A DNA stretch of 64,000 bases. Origin: a candidate division FCPU426 bacterium (GTDB lineage Bacteria; Oederibacteriota; Muellerivitia; Muellerivitales; Muellerivitaceae). Below are positions 1 to 7,858 of this stretch, in pieces. The stretch spans positions 1 to 64,000 of the forward strand of contig DAIDGV010000003.1 in the NCBI GenBank assembly GCA_027452205.1, written 5' to 3'. Within the stretch, counting starts at the first letter, position 1; every line of letters begins with the position of its first letter. The notes under the pieces were generated by a model. It saw only the letters and a list, made by a program, of their open reading frames with translations, was not told the DNA's origin and searched no databases. Made by a program: the position numbers and the translations under genes.

Positions 1-450
1 GAACTGGCCGTACCGCCTTTGCGGGAACGGCGAGAAGACATTTTGCCGCTGGCCCGGCTTCTTTTGGCCGAGGCGTCGAGCCAAATGAAACGCCACGTGG
101 ATGGTTTAACACCTCTGGCAGCGGACTATTTACTTGATTATAACTGGCCCGGGAACGTGAGGGAATTGGCCAATGCCATGGAAAGAGCGGTCGCGGTCGC
201 TAAGACCAGCCGGGTGGACATTACCGACTTTCCGCCCGAGGTGCGGTTGAGCATGCCACTGGTCTCTGATAAAGGCGTTCCGCGGTCCCTGAAAGACGTG
301 GAGAGGGACTGTATCCTTGGCGCGCTGGAAAAGACCAACGGCAACCGTATCCAAGCGGCGGCCCTCATGGGCGTCGGCGTAGCGACCCTTTACCGAAAAC
401 TGAAAATATATAAACTCGACAAACCAAATAACGGCATAGTTGTGATCTGA
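1..450 (+). CDS. Sigma-54-dependent NtrC-family activator, 3' part only
   Basis: The reading frame is open from base 1, so the 5' part lies outside the window. The visible 149 residues begin with ELAVPPLRERREDI, the conserved end of the AAA+ sigma-54 interaction domain, followed by the WPGNVREL motif typical of NtrC-type activators. The last 45 residues form a Fis-type helix-turn-helix (GNRIQAAALMGVGVATLYRK). The family remodels sigma-54 RNA polymerase from upstream enhancers using ATP. Any receiver or sensor domain is out of view. Fourteen sigma-54-type promoters lie in this window and the nearest is about 900 bp away, so this is a natural candidate for their activator; that link is inference. 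Confidence 0.95.
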   Translation, partial: ELAVPPLRERREDILPLARLLLAEASSQMKRHVDGLTPLAADYLLDYNWPGNVRELANAMERAVAVAKTSRVDITDFPPEVRLSMPLVSDKGVPRSLKDVERDCILGALEKTNGNRIQAAALMGVGVATLYRKLKIYKLDKPNNGIVVI

Positions 451-456
451 ACCGCG

Positions 457-1218
457 TTATACAAGAACACCCATGTCTTTTCCGTTAGAGGGGATCGATT
501 TTTTCTCGCCGGAAATGGGTTGCCCCAAGTCGAAAAGCAGTATCTCGGCGGCATCTTGAGCGGTAAAAGACACGGTTATTTCATCCGATAAACCCGCGCC
601 ATCCCCGGAATGTAAAAAGGTCCCATTGATCAAAATGTTGCCTTTGACCACGTGAAGCCAAGCGCTTCGGCCCGGGAAAAGCTCGTGGATCATATGATTC
701 CCTTTTTGGATGAAAGAAGAATAGATCTGCACATCCTGTTCCAAGGAAAGGGAGGAGTCCCTGCCGTCCGGCGAAGCGATCATCTTCAAGACCCCATTCC
801 GTTCGGCGTAAGTGAAAAGTTTCTTTTTGGGTCCTTTGGGCGAAACGCCGTCCTGTGGGGTGAAACCGCTTTGGAAGACCCTGCTTTCGTCCAAGGGCGA
901 CGTGTTGATGAGGAATTGTTTTTCAGCGTTGGTGGAAAGAAATGTATGGAATTCCTTTCCGTGCAAAGTCTCGGAGTCCTCCAGGGGGCCTTTATAAACG
1001 ATCATGCCTTCCTGCACGTAGGTCACGACCACCATGTCTTGATGAGTGTGTAACACGAACCCTGTGCCTGGGGAGAGGAGGGCTTCGTTCAGTATCTTCA
1101 GCACCCCGAAACCCTTCTGCAGGGGGTCTTTCTCGTTTTCCCAATCAAAGGTCATCCAGGTCTGCTGGTCCTTGCCTTGGATATGTCGTCTTTCTTCGGA
1201 TCGGCGAATGGTCATCAT
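457..1218 (-). CDS. Pirin-family bicupin with a degenerate metal site
   Basis: This 253-aa protein matches the pirin/YhhW bicupin family in length and order: WMTFDWEN near residue 21, then GTGFVLHTHQDM at 51-62, then a second cupin half. Pirins bind Fe(II) through two His, a third His and a Glu; some act as quercetinases, others as regulators. His57 and His59 are present, but the region near residues 98-107 that should carry the HSE ligands reads KQFLIN, so the second ligand pair seems lost. A GGGGGAGAAAG ribosome site precedes the ATG. A sigma-54-type promoter lies about 120 bp upstream on the same strand. Family assignment is firm; activity is doubtful. Confidence 0.88.
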   Translation of the reverse strand: MMTIRRSEERRHIQGKDQQTWMTFDWENEKDPLQKGFGVLKILNEALLSPGTGFVLHTHQDMVVVTYVQEGMIVYKGPLEDSETLHGKEFHTFLSTNAEKQFLINTSPLDESRVFQSGFTPQDGVSPKGPKKKLFTYAERNGVLKMIASPDGRDSSLSLEQDVQIYSSFIQKGNHMIHELFPGRSAWLHVVKGNILINGTFLHSGDGAGLSDEITVSFTAQDAAEILLFDLGQPISGEKKSIPSNGKDMGVLV

Positions 1219-1352
1219 GGTCTTTCTCCCCCTATGTGAAATGGTCGTTCATCAGGCGAAATACATCTTCCGGGGAGTCATCCATTCACGGAACCTATCA
1301 AAATGATGCGGGATCCTGTGTCAGCAGAACCATTTGAAGGTTCAATTTATAA

Positions 1353-1366
1353 GCAAGAAACAAGCC
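1353..1366 (-). promoter_or_regulatory. Sigma-54-type promoter (P1) for the pirin gene
   Basis: On the minus strand the site reads TGGCTTGTTTCTTGCTT, with GG and GC exactly 10 bases apart and TTGC at -12. The predicted start is near 1341. It diverges from P2 and shares the enhancer-like repeat at 1427-1458. Confidence 0.7.
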
Positions 1367-1426
1367 ATTCGACCGTGTTTATATGTTGGTTTTTTCCTTT
1401 GTTTGGAAGGGATTGCGATCAAAAAA

Positions 1427-1458
1427 ATCAAAACGGAAGTTTGGAAGATCGTTTTGAT
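1427..1458. promoter_or_regulatory. Enhancer-like inverted repeat between P1 and P2
   Basis: ATCAAAACG, 14 bases, then CGTTTTGAT: perfect 9-bp arms. The same arms and spacing recur exactly at 28455-28486. The position, 60-90 bp from two divergent sigma-54-type promoters, fits an upstream activating sequence for an NtrC-type activator. Confidence 0.75.
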
Positions 1459-1499
1459 AGTCCGACCATCCACGCCGGGCCTATTGGCTGGATTGTCGC

Positions 1500-1513
1500 G
1501 GCCCAATTCTTGC
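1500..1513 (+). promoter_or_regulatory. Sigma-54-type promoter (P2)
   Basis: The site reads CGGCCCAATTCTTGCTTG, GG-N10-GC with TTGC at -12. The predicted start near 1525 is about 80 bp before the gene at 1606. Confidence 0.65.
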
Positions 1514-1605
1514 TTGAACATCCCTTGAACCTGGAAGCAAGTCCAACTCACAAAAGTTTTTCGTAAAGCTCAGCTTCAAAATGACGTCGGTCAAAAGGAA
1601 ATAAA

Positions 1606-1818
1606 ATGAAGATAGAAAAAGACGCGGTTGTGGAAAAATTGAAAGAAAGGATAAAAGAGTGGGACGCTAATTTTGAACGTTTTGAGTTCAAAAGCTACCC
1701 GATGCGGTTGATGGCACAGGTCCAGCATCGGGCGAAGATCAAAGCGTTGATCTCGACCCGAGAGTTGGTGGAGAAAAAAATGCTCAACATCAATCGATGG
1801 ATGAATCCGATCCGTTAG
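1606..1818 (+). CDS. Small charged helical protein, unknown function
   Basis: This 70-aa protein is rich in Lys, Glu and Arg and is predicted almost entirely helical (heptad-like spacing through residues 5-60), with no signal peptide or cysteine. A good ribosome site (AAAAGGAAATAAA) precedes the ATG. It is the first gene after P2 and its stop is 6 bp from the next start, so the two are probably co-transcribed. It resembles in style the coiled-coil protein at 7323, but I see no convincing shared motif. I do not recognise a family. Confidence 0.75.
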   Translation: MKIEKDAVVEKLKERIKEWDANFERFEFKSYPMRLMAQVQHRAKIKALISTRELVEKKMLNINRWMNPIR

Positions 1819-1824
1819 ACATCA

Positions 1825-2406
1825 ATGTTCTTTAAAAAAGTCTTTGTTTTGACATTTTTGTTCAGTTCTACAATCGCGGCGCCGGTTCTCGCGGTGGACC
1901 CGGTTTCCATGTATTTCCAAAATAAAAGCGGGTCCTATGAGGTTGAGGGTGATTTTCAGGTTGCCGCGGACTGCGCGGTCGTCTGGAGTGTCCTAACTGA
2001 TTATGACGACCTGCATCAATTCGTCGGCAGCTTGAAAAGAAGTCATTTGGAAGAATATTGGGGCAAAAATCGTTTTCTGGTGGAACAGGAATTCGAAGGT
2101 GGCTTTTTGTTCGTCACTAAAAGGATGCGGGTCCGGCTGGATGTGCGGGAGATCCGGTGTAAGACGATCCTTTTCGAGGATGTCGGCCGACAAGACTTTG
2201 AGTTCTATAAAGGTTCTTGGAAACTGGGGGCCGATCCGGATGGGGAATTGACGGTTTTCTATTCGCTTAAAGCGCAGCAAAATTTCGATGAGCCATTCGC
2301 GGGGAACTACATGAAGGGTGTCGTTAAAGATCTGTTGGACTCAGTTCGGCGTGAAATCCTCCGACGCCAAGCCTTGAATGCCGTTGTTCATCATCCCGAA
2401 CCATAA
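1825..2406 (+). CDS. Secreted SRPBCC/START-like protein
   Basis: The 193-aa product starts with a signal peptide (residues 1-23, ending near VLA). The mature part looks like the SRPBCC fold used by START and COQ10-type lipid-binding proteins: an early helix with VWSVLTDYDDLHQFV near residues 53-67, a run of beta strands, and a long C-terminal helix. Proteins of this fold bind hydrophobic ligands in a cavity; the ligand here is unknown. An exported SRPBCC domain suggests lipid handling in the periplasm. The gene follows 6 bp after the small helical protein and has no strong ribosome site of its own, which suggests translational coupling. Confidence 0.78.
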   Translation: MFFKKVFVLTFLFSSTIAAPVLAVDPVSMYFQNKSGSYEVEGDFQVAADCAVVWSVLTDYDDLHQFVGSLKRSHLEEYWGKNRFLVEQEFEGGFLFVTKRMRVRLDVREIRCKTILFEDVGRQDFEFYKGSWKLGADPDGELTVFYSLKAQQNFDEPFAGNYMKGVVKDLLDSVRREILRRQALNAVVHHPEP

Positions 2407-2471
2407 CTTCGAATCATAAAAGTTTTCGGACACAGGTGTTTTTCTATAGTGATTACCATTACGCGTGATGC

Positions 2472-2502
2472 ATCAAGAAGAGAATTAAGACATCATTTTG
2501 AT
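2472..2502. promoter_or_regulatory. Enhancer-like inverted repeat upstream of P3
   Basis: ATCAAGAAG, 13 bases, CATTTTGAT. This is a member of the window-wide repeat set, centred about 180 bp upstream of P3. The 2407-2747 gap also holds a perfect inverted repeat, AGAAACG/CGTTTCT, at 2600-2618. I see no gene in it. Confidence 0.6.
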
Positions 2503-2666
2503 CCATTCGTGTTGTTGGGATTTGAGACGGTTTTCGACCTTTAAGACCGGCATTTAAATGTTTTGGCATGCCGAAAGTTCTTTTCCTTACCATTTTGGTA
2601 GAAACGAGACCCGTTTCTTTTGGCGTTTTTTTTCAACTTGCTGAGTGTTTGTCCCTAGCCGCTCAC

Positions 2667-2680
2667 GGCACGCTCCTTGC
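2667..2680 (+). promoter_or_regulatory. Sigma-54-type promoter (P3)
   Basis: CGGCACGCTCCTTGCTTT is a near-consensus -24/-12 element with GG-N10-GC. The predicted start near 2692 excludes an in-frame ATG at 2709 only weakly but favours the GTG at 2748, which has a better ribosome site. Confidence 0.8.
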
Positions 2681-2747
2681 TTTAATCTTTTCCTGGATTC
2701 CATGAACGATGTGGTCTTCCGAAAAAGATGAAAAAGGAGAAGTGCCT

Positions 2748-3764
2748 GTGAAAAAGATCATTAGCTTTTTAGTTTTGCTCGCCGTGATCCCGGTTGCCTT
2801 TATGGCTGGGTGCGGCAAAAGTTCAAATCCGACTTCCAATCCCGATACGCCCACCCCGACTAATGGTATCTTGATAGCGACATCGACTCGAACCGCTACC
2901 TCGACCGCGACCCAGACGACTACGGGGACTTTGGTGTCCAATACGTCCACCTACACCTCGACCGCTACGGCATCGAGCACGGTGACGAACACCATTACCC
3001 CTGCGCAGCCAACGTCAACCAGCACCTCGACGCAGACGGTCACGAATTCGCAGACGAACACGGTGACGAACACGGTTACCAATAGCCAAACCAATAGTTC
3101 GACGAGTACGGCTACAAACACCATGACCGTGACCCAAACGCCTCAAACGGCTCAGGTGGCCGTCAACTTGAATTCCGCGGCAAGCTTTGCGGTGTTAGCC
3201 TCTACGGGTATCACGGCCAGCGGTAATCCGACGATCTGCGGCAATATGGGGATCTCACCGGGAAGTTCGGTGACAGGATCGGTGATCTATTCTTGTTTAG
3301 GCAGTTTGATCACAGGTTCCATTGCGGGAACGGGACAAACGGACTTGACCACTGCTTATAATGACGCCGCAGGTCGTTCGAACGGCGCCGCCATCTCGGG
3401 CGATTTGGGCGGGTTAACGATCTATCCTGGGCTTTATAACACCGCCAGCGCGATCAGAATCACAGGTGACTTGACCTTAGACGCTCAAGGCAACACAAGC
3501 GCTATCTTCATCTTCCAGATCGGCACGACTTTGACGACAGCCACAACGGGTAATATCACCCTGGCCAACGGGGCCAATCCAGCCAATGTTTTTTGGCAGG
3601 TGGGTAGTAGTTGTTCTTTGGGAGCGGGCTCGACCTTTTCAGGAACCATCATGGCTCACACACTGATCGCTTTTGGTACGGGAGCCACCTTGAACGGACG
3701 CGCTTTGTCGGAAACTGGCGAAGTGACCATGCTTACTAACAGTGTCACCAACCCAACTCCGTAA
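2748..3764 (+). CDS. DUF3494 (ice-binding-like) lipoprotein with Thr-rich linker
   Basis: I place the start at GTG 2748 because it is preceded by AAAAGGAGAA and gives a clean lipoprotein signal (residues 1-21, lipobox MAGC). Residues 23-140 are an extreme Thr/Ser/Asn-rich linker. The last 200 residues form a DUF3494 domain: AASFAVLASTGIT, ICGNMGISPG, LTLDAQGNTSAIFIFQ and NVFWQVGSS are hallmarks. DUF3494 is a beta-solenoid; characterised members bind ice, but many are surface adhesion-like proteins. This is the first of three copies here, all linked to sigma-54-type promoters. A strong terminator follows. The outer-membrane location is inferred from the lipobox. Confidence 0.93.
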   Translation: MKKIISFLVLLAVIPVAFMAGCGKSSNPTSNPDTPTPTNGILIATSTRTATSTATQTTTGTLVSNTSTYTSTATASSTVTNTITPAQPTSTSTSTQTVTNSQTNTVTNTVTNSQTNSSTSTATNTMTVTQTPQTAQVAVNLNSAASFAVLASTGITASGNPTICGNMGISPGSSVTGSVIYSCLGSLITGSIAGTGQTDLTTAYNDAAGRSNGAAISGDLGGLTIYPGLYNTASAIRITGDLTLDAQGNTSAIFIFQIGTTLTTATTGNITLANGANPANVFWQVGSSCSLGAGSTFSGTIMAHTLIAFGTGATLNGRALSETGEVTMLTNSVTNPTP

Positions 3765-3787
3765 GGTAGGTATTGATCGGACTGGAA

Positions 3788-3819
3788 GGCGGACCAGATT
3801 TTTCTGGTCCGCCTTTTTT
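3788..3819 (+). terminator. Rho-independent terminator
   Basis: An 11-bp perfect stem, GGCGGACCAGA/TCTGGTCCGCC, with a short T-rich loop is followed by six T. It ends the DUF3494 transcript. Confidence 0.93.
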
Positions 3820-3897
3820 GTCTGTGAAGGTACGGGAATTTTGGTTCGAAAAAGAAAACTGGGAACCATTTTGCACTTATGGCCTCAAGTGCTCAAA

Positions 3898-3929
3898 ATC
3901 AAGATGATATGTGGATTCGACATTTTGAT
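3898..3929. promoter_or_regulatory. Enhancer-like inverted repeat upstream of P4
   Basis: ATCAAGATG, 14 bases, CATTTTGAT, centred about 100 bp before P4. The 3820-4087 interval otherwise holds no credible gene. Confidence 0.7.
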
Positions 3930-4014
3930 CGTAGGCGCTGAACAACGTGTCAATAATATAGCAATTCATTTCACAAGAAGATGGTTTGGTTGAGTTTGGG
4001 TGGTTACACATCGA

Positions 4015-4028
4015 GGCACGTTACTTGC
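4015..4028 (+). promoter_or_regulatory. Sigma-54-type promoter (P4)
   Basis: AGGCACGTTACTTGCTC: a textbook -24/-12 element with exact GG-N10-GC spacing. Predicted start near 4040, about 48 bp before the ATG at 4088. Confidence 0.82.
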
Positions 4029-4087
4029 TCTATCTATTGTCCTGAATGCCGAAAGAGAGATTCAGGATTTCAAAAAGGAGAAGTAAC

Positions 4088-4873
4088 ATGAAAAAGTTTA
4101 TTGTTTTAATTTTAATAGCATTACTTCCGGTTGTTTTTATGGCTAGTTGCGGTTCCAAATCAAGTCCGACTTCGTCGGATTCGAACACGGCTACGCCAAC
4201 CAGTACGACCGTTCCCAATCAGGTGGGACCTGCCGCGTTGAATATGGGCACAGCCGCAAGTTTCGCGGTTTTGGCCAATTCGGGCATTACTAATAACGCG
4301 GAAAGTGTCTGTGGAAATCTTGGCGAATATCCGGGTACGTCATCCACCGGAACCGTCGCCGTATATTCCTGCAGCGGTGTGTCCCATATCGGGGATGCGA
4401 CGGCACAAGCGGCGATGTCTTCCATCTTCGCGCTGAACACTGGGGCCTATAACGTCGGTTTGGCCATGACAGGCTCCACGCCCATTCCCGGAGCTTTGGG
4501 GTCGGGCCAATCATTGGCGCCGGGGTTCTATACGCCTGCGGCGGCAGGTAATTCGTTTTCGCTTTCGGGCACGCTTACACTGGATAATACCGGTGGAAAT
4601 CCGAATAACGTTTATGTTTTTTCAACGGGTTCGGGCTCGCCTGGGACCGTTAGCACCGCGGCGAACAGCAATGTTGTCTTGATCAACGTGCTGCCCCGCA
4701 ATGTGTTTTGGATAGCGGGTACCAGCATCACTCTGGGAGGAGCTTCCACTTTCGCGGGTAATCTTATGGCGAATACCACCATCCAGTTTGGGGCAAACAC
4801 TACTTTAAAAGGGCACGCTTACGCGAATTCCGCCATTACGTTCGGCGCGAACGATGTCATTGCCAATCCCTAA
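4088..4873 (+). CDS. DUF3494 (ice-binding-like) lipoprotein
   Basis: The start at ATG 4088 has an AAAAAGGAGAAG ribosome site nearly identical to that of the first DUF3494 gene. The 261-aa product has a lipoprotein signal with lipobox MASC and a short Thr/Ser linker (to about residue 45). The DUF3494 domain follows: AASFAVLANSGIT, VCGNLGEYPG, LTLDNTGGNPNNVYVFS, NVFWIAGTS and a closing FAGNLMA region. It lacks the long linker of its neighbour, so the domain sits closer to the membrane. The family includes ice-binding and adhesive proteins; the role here is unknown. It is a single-gene unit between P4 and a perfect terminator. Confidence 0.93.
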   Translation: MKKFIVLILIALLPVVFMASCGSKSSPTSSDSNTATPTSTTVPNQVGPAALNMGTAASFAVLANSGITNNAESVCGNLGEYPGTSSTGTVAVYSCSGVSHIGDATAQAAMSSIFALNTGAYNVGLAMTGSTPIPGALGSGQSLAPGFYTPAAAGNSFSLSGTLTLDNTGGNPNNVYVFSTGSGSPGTVSTAANSNVVLINVLPRNVFWIAGTSITLGGASTFAGNLMANTTIQFGANTTLKGHAYANSAITFGANDVIANP

Positions 4874-4908
4874 AGGATCGGGTTTCCAGGAGATGTTTGA
4901 AATTAGAG

Positions 4909-4939
4909 GGCCAGACCTAATTAGGTCTGGCCTTTTTTT
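4909..4939 (+). terminator. Rho-independent terminator
   Basis: A perfect 12-bp palindromic stem, GGCCAGACCTAA/TTAGGTCTGGCC, is followed by seven T. It separates this gene from the convergent transporter gene. Confidence 0.93.
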
Positions 4940-4994
4940 ATACCCGGGGCGGTCCATTCAATGGGGATGATCCCTGGAAGGAACCATTCATTTT

Positions 4995-6032
4995 CTAGGT
5001 CTTATAGTCCTTGCGATAGATGCTCCAAAAACTCAAGAAAGCCGTCACCACCATCGGTCCCAAGACCATTCCCGTGAAACCATAGAGTTTCAGTCCGCCC
5101 AGGGTGCTGAAAAGCATCAGGAGGAAGGGCATGCGGGCTTTGGGGCCCATTAATAGCGGTTTCAGCACATTGTCCCCGATGGCCGAGATCGATATTCCCC
5201 AGACGAGAAGAAAGATCCCCCATCCCATGTCACGGTTCATGATCCAGAGCGCCGCGGGGATGGTGATAAGGACCGAGGCGCCAAAAAGAAATAAGAAAGC
5301 GGAGGCTAAGCCAAAAAAGATCGGTAAAGGCAAACCAGCCAGGAAAAAGCCGACCATGTCCGCCAAACCGCCGATGAAGGCTGTTACGAAGACCCCAGAG
5401 ACGACCGCCCGAAAGGTCCGGTAAACATTCTCGGCGATGGCTCTCTTGTCGATCGGGTCAATGGGCACGGCGGAAAGGATGACCGCCGAAAGCTTTCTCC
5501 CATCCCGAAAAACAAAGAAAAGGGCCGATATCAGGATGATGCCGTTAAAGAGACTGATCAACATATTCTTGGCTATTTGTCCCCCAATGGAGTTCATCCG
5601 AGCGCCCAGCAATTCCATTTTTTCCAAAAGCAGAGGTTTTAATTCGACATGAAATCCGTCGAAAAAGCTGAAGACGGGACTTAAAAAAACCTGCAGGTTG
5701 GAAGGGAGCTGGTCGTCTTCAACGAATGCCTTAAGAACAGGACGAAGGTTTTCCGTTTCGGCCACGGCTATCCGTCCGATCCAGATCGCTGGGACCACTG
5801 TGATCAAAAAAATACCGACCGTCAGGATGCCGGAAGCGATGTTGGGGTCGCGTATTCGCTTAAGGACCTGTTGGTAGATCGGATCGAAAATGAGGCCCAG
5901 GATCACCGCGCCGAGAAACCCGGGTAAGAAGGGCTCGGCTAATCGAAAGGTTTCATAGGTGATCCAGCCGAAACAAAGAAAAAAGAAAACGGCGACCCAA
6001 GGACTTTTTTCCAGCAGTGTTGTGGGTTTCAA
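4995..6032 (-). CDS. AI-2E/PerM-family membrane permease
   Basis: The 345-aa product belongs to the AI-2E transporter (PerM/TqsA) family: an N-terminal TM pair, a soluble region (about 100-165), and five or so C-terminal TM segments with the typical SAIGDNVLKPLLMG and GGLKLYGFTGMVLGP motifs. Family members include the AI-2 exporter TqsA and Na+/H+ antiporters, so the substrate is open. The reading frame extends to a TTG at 6080, but the predicted sigma-54 start site near 6070 and a GGAGGG site favour TTG 6032. A second paralogue is at 25880. It is transcribed from P5, divergent to the gene at 6433. Confidence 0.9.
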   Translation of the reverse strand: MKPTTLLEKSPWVAVFFFLCFGWITYETFRLAEPFLPGFLGAVILGLIFDPIYQQVLKRIRDPNIASGILTVGIFLITVVPAIWIGRIAVAETENLRPVLKAFVEDDQLPSNLQVFLSPVFSFFDGFHVELKPLLLEKMELLGARMNSIGGQIAKNMLISLFNGIILISALFFVFRDGRKLSAVILSAVPIDPIDKRAIAENVYRTFRAVVSGVFVTAFIGGLADMVGFFLAGLPLPIFFGLASAFLFLFGASVLITIPAALWIMNRDMGWGIFLLVWGISISAIGDNVLKPLLMGPKARMPFLLMLFSTLGGLKLYGFTGMVLGPMVVTAFLSFWSIYRKDYKT

Positions 6033-6081
6033 GGGATTGGGCCCTCCGGTGGTTTTTATGAAGATCAACGATCCATTCAAA

Positions 6082-6095
6082 GCAAGAAATAGGCC
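6082..6095 (-). promoter_or_regulatory. Sigma-54-type promoter (P5) for the permease gene
   Basis: On the minus strand AGGCCTATTTCTTGCTTT has exact GG-N10-GC spacing. It implies a start site near 6070, inside the longest reading frame, and so argues for the downstream TTG start. Confidence 0.75.
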
Positions 6096-6165
6096 TTTTT
6101 ACCGATGGACCGGTCCTGGAAGCGCAACTTTAGAAGCGCCAAAAATGACATGCCGCCACAAGGGT

Positions 6166-6197
6166 CTCGAAGTGAGAGAGCGGACTATCACTTTGAT
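6166..6197. promoter_or_regulatory. Enhancer-like inverted repeat between P5 and P6
   Basis: CTCGAAGTG, 14 bases, CACTTTGAT: arms match at 7 of 9 positions, and the inner GTG/CAC pair differs from other copies in a complementary way. It is centred about 90 and 110 bp from two divergent sigma-54-type promoters. The 6033-6432 interval holds no gene. Confidence 0.7.
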
Positions 6198-6290
6198 CGC
6201 CGGCGGTCTTTGGAAAGGAAAGGTCCTCGTCCCGACCATGAAAGTCCTGTCATTCAATCAACTCGGAGGTTCCTCGCTGTCCCGGCCCGC

Positions 6291-6304
6291 GGTATGGAAC
6301 TTGC
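6291..6304 (+). promoter_or_regulatory. Sigma-54-type promoter (P6)
   Basis: CGGTATGGAACTTGCTTTAA, GG-N10-GC. The same GGTATGGAACTTGCTTTA core occurs before the gene at 21930. It leaves a leader of about 117 bases before the GTG at 6433. Confidence 0.8.
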
Positions 6305-6432
6305 TTTAATTCATGATGGTCAAGAGACCGAGATTCAAGGTGATGTCCCTTCAGTCCATCCGGGCGTGTTCTCTGGAGTTGGGGCCCGGTTTGGATCGGA
6401 TAAAAAATTAATCGGACGATAAGGAGCCGCAA

Positions 6433-7029
6433 GTGAAAGTGAAAAAAATAGCCGGGTTCATGGTTTTGGTTTTGCTGATGGGAGCGGTCGGTTTGGCTTG
6501 GGCGGATGACGACAATCGTATCATCAGTCGATTGGGGGAGAATTCCGCGAAGGATCATTTGCGGGTCGCGTCGATCTACCTGTCCTGCAAAGGCAAAAAA
6601 ATCGAAGGGTTGCCCGCGGTCCCCGCGGACAATACGATCCGCTTTTATTCCAAGGTTTGGGATGACCTCTACCTGCAGGTCACGACCGAACCGGGAGAAA
6701 ATGGTCCTGTGGGCTATGTCTTTTCTTTCTCGACGGACGAGGCTGGGGTGAATGTGGTTAAGCTCGACGAATCCAGGGACTCGCCTTCGATGTTGGAGTT
6801 GACCGCCGCGGATTTCAGGTCGGATGACAACTTTACCGCCCGTCCTTTACAGCCGGGTCCGGGCACGCCTTTGGACCGCAGCGCCTGGCGGGTGATCCAT
6901 TACAACGGCTTTGATGTGGATATCCGGGTGTTGGAATTCGACATCAGCAACGTTTATTTAAAACAAAAACCCTACTTTAAGTCGGTTTCTTCCTTGGTAA
7001 CGGTCCGGGAAACAACTTCCGCTAAATAA
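6433..7029 (+). CDS. Secreted protein of unknown function
   Basis: The 198-aa product has a clear signal peptide (residues 1-25, cleavage near AWA-DDD). The mature protein looks globular and beta-rich, with a single cysteine (CKGKK) and no motif I recognise. The GTG start has an AAGGAG site 6 bases upstream; a second in-frame GTG lies two codons on. It is alone between P6 and a 290-bp gap, so it is probably monocistronic. The sigma-54 context and export suggest an envelope stress role, which is inference only. Confidence 0.8.
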   Translation: MKVKKIAGFMVLVLLMGAVGLAWADDDNRIISRLGENSAKDHLRVASIYLSCKGKKIEGLPAVPADNTIRFYSKVWDDLYLQVTTEPGENGPVGYVFSFSTDEAGVNVVKLDESRDSPSMLELTAADFRSDDNFTARPLQPGPGTPLDRSAWRVIHYNGFDVDIRVLEFDISNVYLKQKPYFKSVSSLVTVRETTSAK

Positions 7030-7322
7030 AGCGGCATTGACAAGGAAAGCCGTGGACGAATCGCCGAACTTGGTCGATCTCAATGTTGACGGTGACTTCT
7101 CCGGTCTGTGCCGCAGAAGGGTTGGCGGCGCGGTCTTGCCGACAGGGCGTCCGCGACCGTCTTCGACCACCATGTGTTCAGTTTTTAAGGTGCAAAACAC
7201 CGAGTGCTTTAACGTGAACAATGGCAGGCCCTAGGAAACAGTCCTGGAATTGAGGGCGAAGTTCGTTCGGGTAGGGATCAGGTGAAAGAAGAGCCGATGA
7301 TGGAAGAATCCAGGAGGAGATC
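7030..7322. other. Intergenic gap without a supported gene
   Basis: Short frames exist on both strands here but none has a ribosome site and sensible composition together. I found no GG-N10-GC promoter. The AGGAGG-type ribosome site for the next gene lies at its right end. Confidence 0.5.
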
Positions 7323-7613
7323 ATGAGCGAGAACAGGCACGAGTATTTGGAACGGCAAAAAAAGAACGTCAAAGTATGGTCGGAGGAGATCGAAAAATTC
7401 CTGGCCAAAGCGGATAAGTTGGATTCGAAAATGTCCGAGAAATTCAGGAAACATATCGAGGTGTTGAAAGAGAAGAATGCCCAGTTCGAAGTTTCGTTGG
7501 GAGATATCCAAAGATCCGGTCAGGAAGGTTGGGAAGACCTCAAGTCCGGGTCGGAGAAGATCTTCAAGGCTTTGGACAAATCATTCAAATCGGCCAAGGA
7601 CTATTTCCATTGA
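7323..7613 (+). CDS. Small coiled-coil protein, possible stress protein
   Basis: The 96-aa product is highly charged and almost fully helical, with heptad-like patterns over residues 1-60 and a C-terminal segment GWEDLKSGSEKIFKALDKS. This layout resembles short coiled-coil proteins seen next to stress genes in other bacteria (for example sll1863-type), a resemblance in style rather than a proven relationship. It has no signal peptide or membrane segment, so it should be cytoplasmic. A CAGGAGGAGATC site precedes the ATG. A DUF2934-like gene follows within 41 bp, so the two likely form an operon. Confidence 0.82.
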   Translation: MSENRHEYLERQKKNVKVWSEEIEKFLAKADKLDSKMSEKFRKHIEVLKEKNAQFEVSLGDIQRSGQEGWEDLKSGSEKIFKALDKSFKSAKDYFH

Positions 7614-7654
7614 GCGCGGATATGCCCGAATGGCTGAACGAAAAGGAGAAAGTC

Positions 7655-7819
7655 ATGTCCGAAGAAAGAGACCGCGAGATACCGCAGGATAGCTTCGTCA
7701 CGGATGAGCATTTGGAAGTGGCGGCTTATTACAAATGGCTTTATCGGGGATGCCCGCCGAGTGACGCCATTACCGATTGGGTCGATGCCCGCAAGGAGTT
7801 GAAGCAAGCCTCACGTTGA
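7655..7819 (+). CDS. DUF2934-like small protein
   Basis: I place the start at ATG 7655 because AAAAGGAGAAAG lies just upstream, giving 54 aa; an in-frame ATG at 7622 is less likely. The core EVAAYYKWLYRG followed by AITDWVDARKEL matches the DUF2934 pattern (helix with AY.LW, a Gly, then DW..A..EL). The function of the family is unknown; members are small and acidic or mixed-charge. Related genes occur here at 27853, 28133 and, as a 5'-truncated copy, at 34837. It is likely co-transcribed with the coiled-coil gene. Confidence 0.8.
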   Translation: MSEERDREIPQDSFVTDEHLEVAAYYKWLYRGCPPSDAITDWVDARKELKQASR

Positions 7820-7858
7820 AAGGGAGGCGCGGCGAAGCCTCCGCTTTTGGGGTCCGGG

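Noticed and set aside
1293-1338. A ninth enhancer repeat at ATCAAAATG (about 1297)
   Set aside because: Its matching half lies about 24 bp away, not 13-14, and it would sit downstream of the P1 start site.
1303-1566. Open frame between the pirin gene and the gene at 1606
   Set aside because: It covers two divergent promoters and their shared repeat; composition is not protein-like.
3742-3993. Open frame after the first DUF3494 gene
   Set aside because: It runs across a strong terminator and an enhancer-like repeat and has no ribosome site.
7037-7234. Small frames on both strands between 7030 and 7322
   Set aside because: No ribosome site or motif; the plus and minus frames shadow each other.
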